Assembly (NCBI GenBank): GCA_963668605.1
Contig: OY764903.1
Span: forward strand, 5,084,001-5,148,000
Source: G963668605 sp963668605
GTDB taxonomy: Bacteria > Acidobacteriota > Terriglobia > Bryobacterales > Bryobacteraceae
Direction: 5' to 3'
DNA length: 64,000 bases
The notes under the pieces were generated by a model. It was not told the origin of the DNA. It was given only the letters and a program-made list of their open reading frames with translations, and did not search any database. Position numbers and translations under genes: made by a program. Positions 50,905-59,458 of this stretch are shown in pieces. Numbering within the stretch: position 1 is the first letter of the stretch; each line of letters begins with the position of its first letter.

Positions 50905-52113
50905 CTACACTGCCACGTCGTTGATGCTTGTGATCGCCAGCATCATGCTGAGGATCAACGCTCCGACCATGATACCCATCACCAGAATGATCAGCGGCTC
51001 AAACAGTGCCGTGAAGCGACGGATCGAGGCCCTGGTATCGGTGTCGTAAATGTCTGCCATGCGGTTGAACATCGCATCCAGCCGCCCAGTCTCTTCGCCT
51101 ACGCTCAGCAGGTGTCCGGCGAGCGGCGGAAACTGTTTGGTCTTGCGCAACGGACCCGCGATGCCCTCGCCGCGCTTGACGCCCTGCACCACCTGTTCGA
51201 GCGAGGCGGCGATCAGCTTGTTCGAGAGGATCGCCTTCGAGATGGTTAACGCCTGCACCAGCGGAACGCTGTTGCTGACCAGCGTCCCCATGGCGCGGGC
51301 GAACCGCGCTGTCTCGGCCTTACGCAACGAGTCACCAAGCATGGGGATCTTCAGCCGGAATCCATCCCACCACATGCGCCCTTCAGCGGTGCGGATGTAA
51401 ATATTCAGGAGCAGTGTGCCGCCCGCGGCTCCCGAGATTCCCACCCAACCCCAGGCGCGCACGAAGGCGCTCATCTCGAGCATGATTTTCGTCGGCAGCG
51501 GCATCTGCATGTGCGAATCCTGGAACACTGCGGCAAAACGCGGCACCACGAAATACATCAGCACAAGGATTGACGTCAGACCCACGGTCGCCAGCAGCGC
51601 CGGGTAGATCATCGACGAGATGATGTATCCGCGCAGGTCGTCGCGCACACGCTCAAACTCGGCCAGTTTCTCGAAAATCTGGCCCAGCGAGCCGCTCGCT
51701 TCGCCCGCGCGGACCATGTTCACATACAGGTCGCCGAAATACTCAGGATGCGTTGCCAGACTGTCGGCGAGCGACTTTCCGCCCTTCAGCACCCGCAACA
51801 CGTCCATAACGATGCTGCGAAATTGCTGGTTCTCAGTCAGTTCCGTGGCGATAGTCAGAGCGCGGTCCAGCGGCACGCCAGCGTTGAGCAGCGTGGACAG
51901 TTCGGAGGTGAAGAACAAAACGTCGCGCCGCTTGCCGCGGATGATTACCGGCAACTTCAGCGCGAAGCCGCTCTTCTTTTCGCGGCCGACATACACGGGT
52001 ACGAGTCCCTGCCGGCGCAACTCCTGCGCCACCAGTTTCTCGTTCTCCGCCGTGAGCACGCCGGTGCGGACGCCGCCGTCGCTCGCTACCGCCTTGAAGT
52101 GGAAACTCGCCAT
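50905..52113 (-). CDS. gspF: Type II secretion platform protein GspF
   Basis: A 402-residue polytopic inner-membrane protein. It opens with FHFKAVASDGG and has two homologous T2SSF domains, each with a helical bundle and a G-E-x-[TS]-G-x-L-style motif: AGEASGSLGQIFEKLAEF (about 137) and VGEETGRLDAMFNRMADIY (about 338). Three membrane helices are visible (about 170, 220 and 375). The start codon overlaps the gspE stop by one base. Confidence 0.92.
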   Translation of the reverse strand: MASFHFKAVASDGGVRTGVLTAENEKLVAQELRRQGLVPVYVGREKKSGFALKLPVIIRGKRRDVLFFTSELSTLLNAGVPLDRALTIATELTENQQFRSIVMDVLRVLKGGKSLADSLATHPEYFGDLYVNMVRAGEASGSLGQIFEKLAEFERVRDDLRGYIISSMIYPALLATVGLTSILVLMYFVVPRFAAVFQDSHMQMPLPTKIMLEMSAFVRAWGWVGISGAAGGTLLLNIYIRTAEGRMWWDGFRLKIPMLGDSLRKAETARFARAMGTLVSNSVPLVQALTISKAILSNKLIAASLEQVVQGVKRGEGIAGPLRKTKQFPPLAGHLLSVGEETGRLDAMFNRMADIYDTDTRASIRRFTALFEPLIILVMGIMVGALILSMMLAITSINDVAV

Positions 52114-53750
52114 TAAAACTCCTGCGTGACGCGCAGGACCTCTTCAGCCGTGGTGACGCCATCGCGCACCTTCATCCAGCCATCTTCACGCAGCGTGCGC
52201 ATGCCCGTGCGGCGCGCGGCGGCCGTGATCTGCGAGGCGTCCGCGTTGGCCATAATCAGGCTACGCAGCTCTTCGTTCAACTCCATCATTTCAAAAATGC
52301 CCACGCGGCCGGTGTAGCCGCCGCCAAAGCAGTGCTCGCAGCCCTCACCCTGAAAGCATGGGATCGTGTCGCCGAATGGCGTGATTCGCGTGCCCGCATC
52401 GCGCTTGCAGTGCGGGCAGATCACGCGCACAAGGCGCTGCGCCAACACGGCCACAAGGGATGAGGTGAGCAGATAATTCTCGACGCCCATATCCGTCAGA
52501 CGCGTGATCGCACTGGGCGCGTCGTTGGTGTGCAGCGTCGAAAACACAAGGTGTCCGGTAAGCGCCGAACGGATTGCGATATCGGCGGTCTCGCGGTCTC
52601 GGATCTCGCCGACCATGATGACGTCCGGATCCTGGCGCACGATGTGGCGCAACCCCGCCGCGAAGGTCAACCCGATCTGTGTGTTGACGTGGATCTGGTT
52701 GATTCCGTCCATCTGGTATTCCACCGGATCCTCGATCGTGATGATCTTCTTATCCGGCAGGTTGATGCGCTTGAGCGCTGAGTAGAGCGTGGTCGACTTT
52801 CCGCTGCCGGTCGGTCCGGTGACCAGAAAGATGCCGTGCGGCAGCGACGTGAAGTGCTGCATGCGGTCGAGCATGCGCTCGTCGAAACCGAGGCTGTGGA
52901 GGTCGTAAAAATCGCCGGCCGAGCGGTCGAGCAGGCGCATTACGACGCTCTCGCCATAGAGTGTCGGCAACGTGGACACGCGCAAATCGACTTCGCGGCC
53001 CAGCGTCTTGATCTTGATACGGCCGTCCTGCGGCAAGCGGCGCTCGGCGATGTTGAGCTTCGCCATCAACTTGACGCGCGAGATGATCGCGGCCTTCAGG
53101 TCGCGCATCGGGGATTCCTGATTGTAGAGCACGCCGTCAATGCGGTAGCGGATGCGGAATTCCTTCTCGAATGGCTCGATGTGAATGTCGCTGGCGCGCT
53201 TCTCCACGGCTCCCGCGATCATCGTGTTCACCAGCCGGATCACTGGCGCTTCACTAGCCATGTCGCGCAGGTGCTCGAGATCCTCCGCCGCGTGCGCGCC
53301 GCCTTCTTCGAACCCGCTTTCCTGCTTGTCTCCCTGGCCGAAATGTTTTTCCACCGCGTCGAGGATTTCGGACTCGGCGGCCAGCAGCGGCTCCACGTTC
53401 AAGCCGGTGAAGCCACGCACAGCAGCGATCGTTTCGAAATCGAGCGGGTCCGCCATCGCCAGTTTCAGCGCGGAGCCTTCCATTCCGACCGGCACGCAAC
53501 GGCACTGGCGCAGGAAGCGCGCACTCAACCCTTCGATTTCGGGCGCGGCCGGCGGCGGGCCGTCGATCGTCACCAGCGGAATTGCAAGCTGTTCGGAGAG
53601 CGTCGTCAGTACGTCACGCGTCGCGGCAAAGCCAAGGTCCACCAGGATCTTGCCGATTTTTTCGCCGCGCTCCTTCTGGATCTCAAGCGCGCGGTCGAGA
53701 TCTTCGGCAGAGATAAATCCCCGCTGGATGAGCATTTCTCCCAGACGCAT
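52113..53750 (-). CDS. gspE: Secretion ATPase GspE
   Basis: A 545-residue ATPase that powers pseudopilus assembly. I start at ATG 53750 (MRLGEMLIQRGFI), 2 bp after the previous stop. It has an N-terminal MshEN domain, Walker A GPTGSGKSTTLYSAL (about 309-323), the Asp box, Walker B VIMVGEIRDRETADIA (about 373), a His box STLHTNDAPSA and a C-terminal zinc site built from CPHC and CEHC (about 440-480). All catalytic motifs are intact. Confidence 0.93.
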   Translation of the reverse strand: MRLGEMLIQRGFISAEDLDRALEIQKERGEKIGKILVDLGFAATRDVLTTLSEQLAIPLVTIDGPPPAAPEIEGLSARFLRQCRCVPVGMEGSALKLAMADPLDFETIAAVRGFTGLNVEPLLAAESEILDAVEKHFGQGDKQESGFEEGGAHAAEDLEHLRDMASEAPVIRLVNTMIAGAVEKRASDIHIEPFEKEFRIRYRIDGVLYNQESPMRDLKAAIISRVKLMAKLNIAERRLPQDGRIKIKTLGREVDLRVSTLPTLYGESVVMRLLDRSAGDFYDLHSLGFDERMLDRMQHFTSLPHGIFLVTGPTGSGKSTTLYSALKRINLPDKKIITIEDPVEYQMDGINQIHVNTQIGLTFAAGLRHIVRQDPDVIMVGEIRDRETADIAIRSALTGHLVFSTLHTNDAPSAITRLTDMGVENYLLTSSLVAVLAQRLVRVICPHCKRDAGTRITPFGDTIPCFQGEGCEHCFGGGYTGRVGIFEMMELNEELRSLIMANADASQITAAARRTGMRTLREDGWMKVRDGVTTAEEVLRVTQEF

Positions 53751-53752
53751 GG

Positions 53753-54304
53753 TCAGTATTCCCGCACCTTTAGGATCGCGTTCAACGATTCCAATCTTGT
53801 CTTGCTGGCCGATGTCTTGTATTCCACGAGAGATTTCCGGGGCGCCTGGATCACGATCTGCGCGGGAAGTCCCGTTGTGTCTTCCCAACTTCTGTTCAGG
53901 AACGAGACCGCCACGGCGATCTGCTCATCGGCGGGCACCGTGTCGAGCATCCCGGCAGCGTCTACCAGCATGTCGCGCATCAACTCCTTCATCTTCGCCA
54001 GGCGTTCCAGTTTCTTCGCCCGGATCTTGATTTTCTCTTCCTTCGTGAAGGCCGGACGGAAGGGAGTGATGTTGGCGCCGGGCAGCAGGTCTACCTCCGT
54101 GCCCAACAGCAAGCCGAAGCCTTCCAGATAGACGCCGCGCGAGGCGCCGAGCACAACGATCGGGTCATCAATATTGAAGCGGGAGATGCGCGCGTCGAAG
54201 CTTCGCTCCACCGGTGCGATCACCGCGCGCTGCACGTGCGGCGAAGCCTGGCCGGCGGCGCAGGCCGCCAGAACGAAGAGCGAGAGAACAAGGCGCGGCT
54301 TCAT
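53753..54304 (-). CDS. Exported protein between anti-sigma factor and gspE
   Basis: A 183-residue protein with a signal peptide (MKPRLVLSLFVLAACAAGQA). The mature part has ARISRFNIDDPIVVLGASRGVYLEGFGLLL, then a charged helix (EEKIKIRAKKLERLAKMKELMRDML) and a beta ending. No known family was recognised. It overlaps the anti-sigma gene by 4 bp and ends 2 bp before gspE, so it is fully embedded in the operon. It could be a periplasmic sensor or regulator for the sigma/anti-sigma pair, or a secretion accessory. Confidence 0.65.
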   Translation of the reverse strand: MKPRLVLSLFVLAACAAGQASPHVQRAVIAPVERSFDARISRFNIDDPIVVLGASRGVYLEGFGLLLGTEVDLLPGANITPFRPAFTKEEKIKIRAKKLERLAKMKELMRDMLVDAAGMLDTVPADEQIAVAVSFLNRSWEDTTGLPAQIVIQAPRKSLVEYKTSASKTRLESLNAILKVREY

Positions 54305-54888
54305 TGCACCTGCCCCATATCCGCGCGCGCCAGTTGAATGGTGGTTACATCCAGCCGCTTCTTCAGGTAATTCACCTCTTCCTGAAAGGCCACCATGTCG
54401 GCTCGCCGCTCGAAGTTGGCGCGCTTCTCCAGATCCGCAAGCAACCGCGCGGTCTTCTGGTCGCTCTGCGCGGCCACCTGCCGCACAGCTTCCGGCAGGC
54501 GCTTCGTTACCTCATCGGAGACGCGGGTCTCAAATGCGGCCTGGTCCACAGGAACGGAAGTCCGCAGCGGAACGGCGGCGGGCTGCATCAGGCCATGCGC
54601 CAGGATGGCGGCCGCGAGCACGAGCGCCGAAGCAAATCCCATGCTTGGGCCCGAGTTCCAGATCTTCTGCCACCACTTCGGCTCGAAGACTTTATCTGAG
54701 ACGAAGGCGATGCGGCGCGGCAACTCCTCTTCGCGCAGCACAGCCAAAGCCGCGCCGGTCACGCGCAATCTCTCCAACTCTTCGCGGCACGGCGCGCAAC
54801 CGGTGACATGTTGCTCCACCGCTTCCCGCGACGAGGCAGAGAGTTCTCCGAAAACGTAATCCTTCAAATCAACTGGTGAACAATTCAT
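54301..54888 (-). CDS. Zinc-finger anti-sigma factor
   Basis: A 195-residue bitopic protein. I start at ATG 54888, which overlaps the sigma-factor stop as ATGA. The N-terminal anti-sigma zinc site is MNCSPVDLKDYVFG followed by HVTGCAPCREEL (the His-x3-Cys-x2-Cys pattern). One membrane helix lies near residues 85-105 and the periplasmic part is a coiled coil (about 120-190). It should bind and hold the ECF sigma factor encoded directly upstream until an envelope signal is received. Confidence 0.85.
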   Translation of the reverse strand: MNCSPVDLKDYVFGELSASSREAVEQHVTGCAPCREELERLRVTGAALAVLREEELPRRIAFVSDKVFEPKWWQKIWNSGPSMGFASALVLAAAILAHGLMQPAAVPLRTSVPVDQAAFETRVSDEVTKRLPEAVRQVAAQSDQKTARLLADLEKRANFERRADMVAFQEEVNYLKKRLDVTTIQLARADMGQVQ

Positions 54889-55505
54889 TCGACACCCCGC
54901 AAACTGGATGGAGCCAAAACTTCCTTGAGCAGATCGAGGGCCGTGTATAAACGCGATTTCACGGTAGACACCGGACAACCGGTGATCTCGGCCATCTCCT
55001 CAAACTTGAATCCTTGATAGATTTTCAACACGACGGCTTCCTTCTGGTCCGGCGTCAACCGGGCCAGCGCGCTCTCCACCGCCAGGCTGACCTCGATCGG
55101 TAACATCCGAGGGCTCGGCGGACTCGGTGAAGGTTCGAACAATTCGACCTCCGGCCGGTTCTTCCGGAGCAGGGAGTAGGCCTCGTTGTGCGCGATGCGG
55201 TACAGCCACGGCGCAAAGCGCGAGGGATCCTCCAATTTACCCAGGTTCTGATACGCCTTCAGGAAGACATCCTGCGCCAGGTCGAGCGCATCCTCGCGGT
55301 CCGAAACCAGACGGTAGAGGTAGTTGTAAATCCGCTTCTCCCAGCGTGATATCAGGAGGTTGAAGGCGTCCACGTTTCCGCGGCGCGCCCCGGCGATTAG
55401 ATCGCGATCCTCAACCTCCCGGAAAATCAACTCTTCGGCTCCAATCCGTAATGACGCCACAGGGGCGAAAAAAGTTTGCGCGCGGCCGATTCGCGGGCGC
55501 GGCAT
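54885..55505 (-). CDS. ECF-type RNA polymerase sigma factor
   Basis: A 206-residue sigma factor. Region 2 appears as NLLISRWEKRIYNYLYRLVSD...DLAQDVFLKAYQNL (about residues 48-90) with FAPWLYRIAHNEAYSLLRK, and region 4 as LTPDQKEAVVLKIYQGFKFEEMAEITGCPVSTVKSRLYTALDLLKE (about 148-192). There is no region 3, so it is ECF type. The exact start is uncertain; an internal GTG near residue 16 is possible. It heads the type II secretion operon and faces away from the LssY-C-like gene. Confidence 0.9.
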   Translation of the reverse strand: MPRPRIGRAQTFFAPVASLRIGAEELIFREVEDRDLIAGARRGNVDAFNLLISRWEKRIYNYLYRLVSDREDALDLAQDVFLKAYQNLGKLEDPSRFAPWLYRIAHNEAYSLLRKNRPEVELFEPSPSPPSPRMLPIEVSLAVESALARLTPDQKEAVVLKIYQGFKFEEMAEITGCPVSTVKSRLYTALDLLKEVLAPSSLRGVE

Positions 55506-55622
55506 CTATAGTTTAGAATAAGGTATCGGAAAGTCTAAAAAGAGAGTCGGCCAGGAACGTCCTACACCGCGCCGCTCCAGGATGGGTGTACGATTACCTA
55601 ACCGTCGAACGGCTGAGACCTG

Positions 55623-57164
55623 ATGCTCGTTCCGCTACTCGGGTTCCTGATCTTTGTATTTTCGGCCCTCGCGCTCGTCGCCGGGATCCCGGAGGGAACT
55701 GCGTTCGACGTTCGCCAGAGCGGTGCAATCAGCACCCGCACCTCGCGCGTAGGCGATGCGCTTCGGGGTGTTCTACTCACGCCCATCGTACACGACGGTA
55801 AGACTATCGTGCCCGTCGGCACGCCCGTGGAGGGCACGGTTGAGCGGGTCGTGAAATTTGGATTCGGCATCAAGCACCAGACTTCGTCGCTGAAACTCCG
55901 CTTCCACACGCTCTGCTTGCCGAACGGCGAACGCCTCCCGATCGAAACGCGCCTGACCGGCGTGGATACGGCCAAAGAGGGCGTCGACTCCGAGGGCCGC
56001 ATTCATGGCATAAGCCCATCTGTGAACCTCTCATCGAGTCTCGCGGTGGTAGCCTGGCGCCTTCTGCTCATTGCGCCGCAGGCGGGCGTTCCCGTCGCCC
56101 TGACGAAGTTCCTGGTCGCGCGTTCGCCCGATCCTGAGATCTCGTTTCCGGCAGGGACCGAATTCCGGTTGGAATTGACCGCACCCGTAGCGCTTCCGGC
56201 GGAGCATGCCGATAGCGCACCCGCTCCGCGTTTGACGGAAGACGAATCGCGCGAATTGAAGAAGCTGGTTGCAGCGCTTCCCGAGCAGCAGGTGCGCAAG
56301 AAATCAGGAGTGGCGTCGGACTTGGTCAATGTGCTGATCGTGGGCTCTTCCGATCAGATTAGCCGGGCTTTCGCGGCGGCCGGCTGGACGAACTCCGACC
56401 GCCGTTCGACCCGGTCGGTCCTTAAGACGTATTACGCCCTCGTCGAACGGCGCGGATACCGCACAGCTCCGATGGGTACGATGACGATGAACGGCGAAGA
56501 GCAGGGGCTGGCCTTCCAAAAGAGCCTCAATAGCTTCTCCAAACGGCATCACTTGCGCTTGTGGAAGCAGCCGGAACAGTGGAACGGCCAGGATGTCTGG
56601 ATCAGCGCCGCCAGCGAGGATGTCTCGATCGCCTTCTCCAAACAGGCTCGCGCCGTGACGCACATGATCGACGAAAACATCGACTTCGAGCGCACCAAGG
56701 TGGTGAACGATCTGTTCTTCACAGGCTGCGTGGGCTCAGCCGGATTGCTTGAGCGCGAAGGCCTGCCTGTGGAAATGGACAACGGCGCGGGCATCGGGCT
56801 GACAACTGACGGCCATGTTGCCGCGATCCGGCTGAGCGGCTGCGAAAATCCGCGCCTGGTTTCCGGACTCAATCCGAAGCGGCGCGCCTTCAGTCTGCCG
56901 CGCACTCTCAAATCGGTGGGCCATGACCTGTTCCGCTCCAATTTGGTCTACCTGGGCTACCAAGCGACGCGCCTGAGCGGACCGGCAAAAACATTGCTAT
57001 CTGGCAAGCGCGCGAATTCCAGGACGCCCCACGCGATGGTGCGTCAACAGGCGGACTGGCTCAATCCCGAGCTGCGGCCCGGCGGCGGACCGCAAGCGGA
57101 CGACGATCCAGCTTTGCGAGGTGACAGCTTCCAGGGCGTGCCGTCCGTGCTGCCCTACCGGTGA
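55623..57164 (+). CDS. LssY-C-like exported protein
   Basis: A 513-residue protein with an N-terminal hydrophobic segment (signal or anchor). Residues 60-200 are a beta-rich region with VIVPVGTPVEGTV-like patterns; residues 225-400 match the LssY C-terminal domain: VNVLIVGSSDQISRAFAAAGWT, GLAFQKSLNSFSKRHHLRLW, DVWISAASEDVSIAF and FERTKVVNDLFFTG. The family name comes from a Legionella type I secretion-linked protein, but its biochemical role is not established. It is divergent from the ECF sigma gene with about 115 bp between them. Confidence 0.78.
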   Translation: MLVPLLGFLIFVFSALALVAGIPEGTAFDVRQSGAISTRTSRVGDALRGVLLTPIVHDGKTIVPVGTPVEGTVERVVKFGFGIKHQTSSLKLRFHTLCLPNGERLPIETRLTGVDTAKEGVDSEGRIHGISPSVNLSSSLAVVAWRLLLIAPQAGVPVALTKFLVARSPDPEISFPAGTEFRLELTAPVALPAEHADSAPAPRLTEDESRELKKLVAALPEQQVRKKSGVASDLVNVLIVGSSDQISRAFAAAGWTNSDRRSTRSVLKTYYALVERRGYRTAPMGTMTMNGEEQGLAFQKSLNSFSKRHHLRLWKQPEQWNGQDVWISAASEDVSIAFSKQARAVTHMIDENIDFERTKVVNDLFFTGCVGSAGLLEREGLPVEMDNGAGIGLTTDGHVAAIRLSGCENPRLVSGLNPKRRAFSLPRTLKSVGHDLFRSNLVYLGYQATRLSGPAKTLLSGKRANSRTPHAMVRQQADWLNPELRPGGGPQADDDPALRGDSFQGVPSVLPYR

Positions 57165-57171
57165 GCGTGCC

Positions 57172-58035
57172 GTGGTGAATCGCCTGCTGCTGCTCGCCGC
57201 CGCTCTGCTCTTTTCCACCGGAGGAGCGGCGGTCAAAGCTATAACTCTGACCGCCTGGCAGGTGGCCAGTTTCCGTTCCGCCATCGCCACGGTCGCACTG
57301 CTATTGCTTGTTCCGGCGGCGCGGCGGGGTTGGAACTGGCGCGTCTGGATCGTGGGATTGGCCTACGCAGGCACGCTGGTCCTGTTCGTGCTTGCGACAC
57401 GCCTGACCACAGCGGCGAACGCGATCTTTCTGCAATCCACCGCGCCGCTCTATCTCCTGCTGCTTGGACCGTGGCTGTTGCGCGAGCGCGTCCGCCGCGA
57501 CGACCTGCCACTGATATTCGCCGTGGCTCTGGGAATGTCGCTGTTTTTCGTGGGCATTGAAGCGCCTGTGGTCACTGCTCCGAATCCGGCCCTGGGCAAC
57601 CTGCTCGCCGTCGCGTCGAGCGTGACCTGGGCCTTCACCGTCGTGGGACTGCGCTGGCTCGGACGCAGCTCGCGCGGCGAGAGCGCTTCAATGGCGACCG
57701 TCGTGGCAGGCAACATCCTCGCCTGCCTGATCGCCTTGCCAATGGCACTGCCGGTCACCTCGGTGGGCGCGCGCGACATCGTCGTCCTGCTCTATCTCGG
57801 CGTCTTTCAGATCGGCTTGGCCTATGTCTGCCTGACGCGCGCGCTACGCGAAGTGCCCGCGTTTGAAGCCTCAACGCTATTGCTGCTGGAGCCTGCGTTG
57901 AATCCCGTCTGGGCCTGGCTGGTCCACAAGGAGCGTCCCGGCGCCCTGGCCATCGCGGGCGGAGCGATCATCATAGCCGCGACGCTAGCCAGTTCCTGGT
58001 GGCACAACCGCCGGGCACCGGGCGAGTCTACTTGA
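57172..58035 (+). CDS. EamA-family drug/metabolite transporter
   Basis: A 287-residue inner-membrane protein with ten hydrophobic segments in two EamA halves, e.g. LLLAAALLFSTGGAAVKAI, and the second-half ending FEASTLLLLEPALNPVWAWLVHKE, which is a family hallmark. I start at GTG 57172, 7 bp after the previous stop; the open frame extends back into that gene but encodes a hydrophilic, Cys-rich stretch. Substrate unknown. Confidence 0.83.
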   Translation: MVNRLLLLAAALLFSTGGAAVKAITLTAWQVASFRSAIATVALLLLVPAARRGWNWRVWIVGLAYAGTLVLFVLATRLTTAANAIFLQSTAPLYLLLLGPWLLRERVRRDDLPLIFAVALGMSLFFVGIEAPVVTAPNPALGNLLAVASSVTWAFTVVGLRWLGRSSRGESASMATVVAGNILACLIALPMALPVTSVGARDIVVLLYLGVFQIGLAYVCLTRALREVPAFEASTLLLLEPALNPVWAWLVHKERPGALAIAGGAIIIAATLASSWWHNRRAPGEST

Positions 58036-58087
58036 GTTGTTCCGGCGCTGGCGCCTGCCAAATTGGATGCGGAGAGGCGAGCGGCGC

Positions 58088-58093
58088 TAGACT
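58088..58093 (+). promoter_or_regulatory. -10-like TAGACT before sulfatase
   Basis: TAGACT ends 6 nt before the ATG at 58100, as TAGACT/TATACT do before other plus-strand genes here (10701 and 17787). A transcript from it would be leaderless. No -35 box is recognised. Confidence 0.3.
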
Positions 58094-58099
58094 GTTGGA

Positions 58100-59458
58100 A
58101 TGATCCACTCCGAAACCCGGCGCGACTTCCTTGCGAAGGCCGGCGCGCTGGCCCTCGCCCCGGCCGCGCCGAAGCGCCCGAACATCCTGCTGCTGTTCCC
58201 CGATCAATTGCGCTTTGACTGGACCGGCGCTAACGGAAAAGTGAACGTCCGCACGCCGAATCTCGACGCGCTCGCGAAACGTGGAACGCGTTTCACACGC
58301 GCGATCGTTGCGTCGCCGCTGTGCGCGCCGTCACGCGGTTGCCTGGCCTGCGGCAAAGAATACGACCGCGGCCGCGTGCCGAACAACGGCGTGGATTATC
58401 CGCTCGATCAGACCACGTATTACCAGCGCCTGCGCGACAGCGGCTATCACGTCATCGGCTGCGGCAAGTTCGATCTGCACAAGAAGACGAAGGACTGGGG
58501 CCTCGATGGAAAGCGCCTTCTAAAAGAGTGGGGTTATTCTGACGGCATCGACAACGCAGGCAAGCACGACGCCACGAGCAGCGGCGCCGTGACTCCGAAA
58601 GATCCTTACATGGCCCTGCTGCACCGGCGCGGGCTGGCCGCCGCGCACGTCGAGGACTTCCACAAACGCAAGGATTACTCCGCCACCTTCGCGACACCGC
58701 TGCCCGAAGACGCGTACTGCGACAACTGGCTTGGAGTGAATGGCCTCGAGTTGCTGCGCAATGCGCCTAAGGGCAAGCCCTGGCACCTGCAGGTGAACTT
58801 CACCGGGCCACACGCTCCGATGGACATTACGGCACGCATGGAGAAGCTCTGCCGCGGCATCGATTTCCCGCAACCGAATGGCAATACACAATTTCCGGCC
58901 GCCACCCACGTCGCGATCCGCCAGAACTATTCCGCCATGGTGGAGAATGTCGACCGCTGGATCGGCCTATATATTGAAGAACTGCGCCGGCGCGGCGAAC
59001 TCGATAATACGTTGATCGTCTTTTCGAGCGACCACGGCGAAATGCTCGGCGACCACAACCGCTGGGGCAAGAGTGTGCCCTGGCAGCCGTCGGTGAGCGT
59101 GCCGCTCTTTGCCGCGGGACCGGGCGTTAAGCCCGGCGTCACGAGCGATGCGCTCGTGAGTGTGATGGACCTGGCCGCAACGTTTCTCGATTACGGCGGC
59201 GTCGCAAGACCCGCGGAGATGGATAGCCGCTCGATCCGCCCGCTGCTCGAAGGCAGAGCCAGGACGCACCGCGAATATCTGCTTTCCGGGCTCGATGAAT
59301 GGCGCGTGGTTTGGGATGGGCGCTACAAGCTGATCACCGGGTTCGGCGATTCGACTATGCTTTTCGATCACGCGACGGACCCGCTCGAAAACAACGACCT
59401 CGCCGCGAAGCTGCCCGCGCAGGTCAAGAGGTTGAGCGCGTTACTGCCGCGTCACTGA
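58100..59458 (+). CDS. Sulfatase (type I, formylglycine)
   Basis: A 452-residue sulfatase. The N-terminus has a twin-arginine-like signal (TRRDFLAKAGALALA). NILLLFPDQLRFDW gives the first metal site (Asp), CAPSRGCLACGKEYD carries the Cys-x-Pro-Ser-Arg motif (about residue 75) that is oxidised to formylglycine, and SSDHGEMLGDH (about 308-318) gives the second metal-site Asp/His. It likely removes sulfate from a polysaccharide or other ester outside the cytoplasm. Its last 7 bp overlap the end of the convergent ligase gene. Confidence 0.9.
   Translation: MIHSETRRDFLAKAGALALAPAAPKRPNILLLFPDQLRFDWTGANGKVNVRTPNLDALAKRGTRFTRAIVASPLCAPSRGCLACGKEYDRGRVPNNGVDYPLDQTTYYQRLRDSGYHVIGCGKFDLHKKTKDWGLDGKRLLKEWGYSDGIDNAGKHDATSSGAVTPKDPYMALLHRRGLAAAHVEDFHKRKDYSATFATPLPEDAYCDNWLGVNGLELLRNAPKGKPWHLQVNFTGPHAPMDITARMEKLCRGIDFPQPNGNTQFPAATHVAIRQNYSAMVENVDRWIGLYIEELRRRGELDNTLIVFSSDHGEMLGDHNRWGKSVPWQPSVSVPLFAAGPGVKPGVTSDALVSVMDLAATFLDYGGVARPAEMDSRSIRPLLEGRARTHREYLLSGLDEWRVVWDGRYKLITGFGDSTMLFDHATDPLENNDLAAKLPAQVKRLSALLPRH

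Noticed and set aside
52836..54131. 431-codon plus-strand open frame
   Set aside because: Covers gspE and its neighbour on the opposite strand; both have convincing motifs, so this is a shadow.
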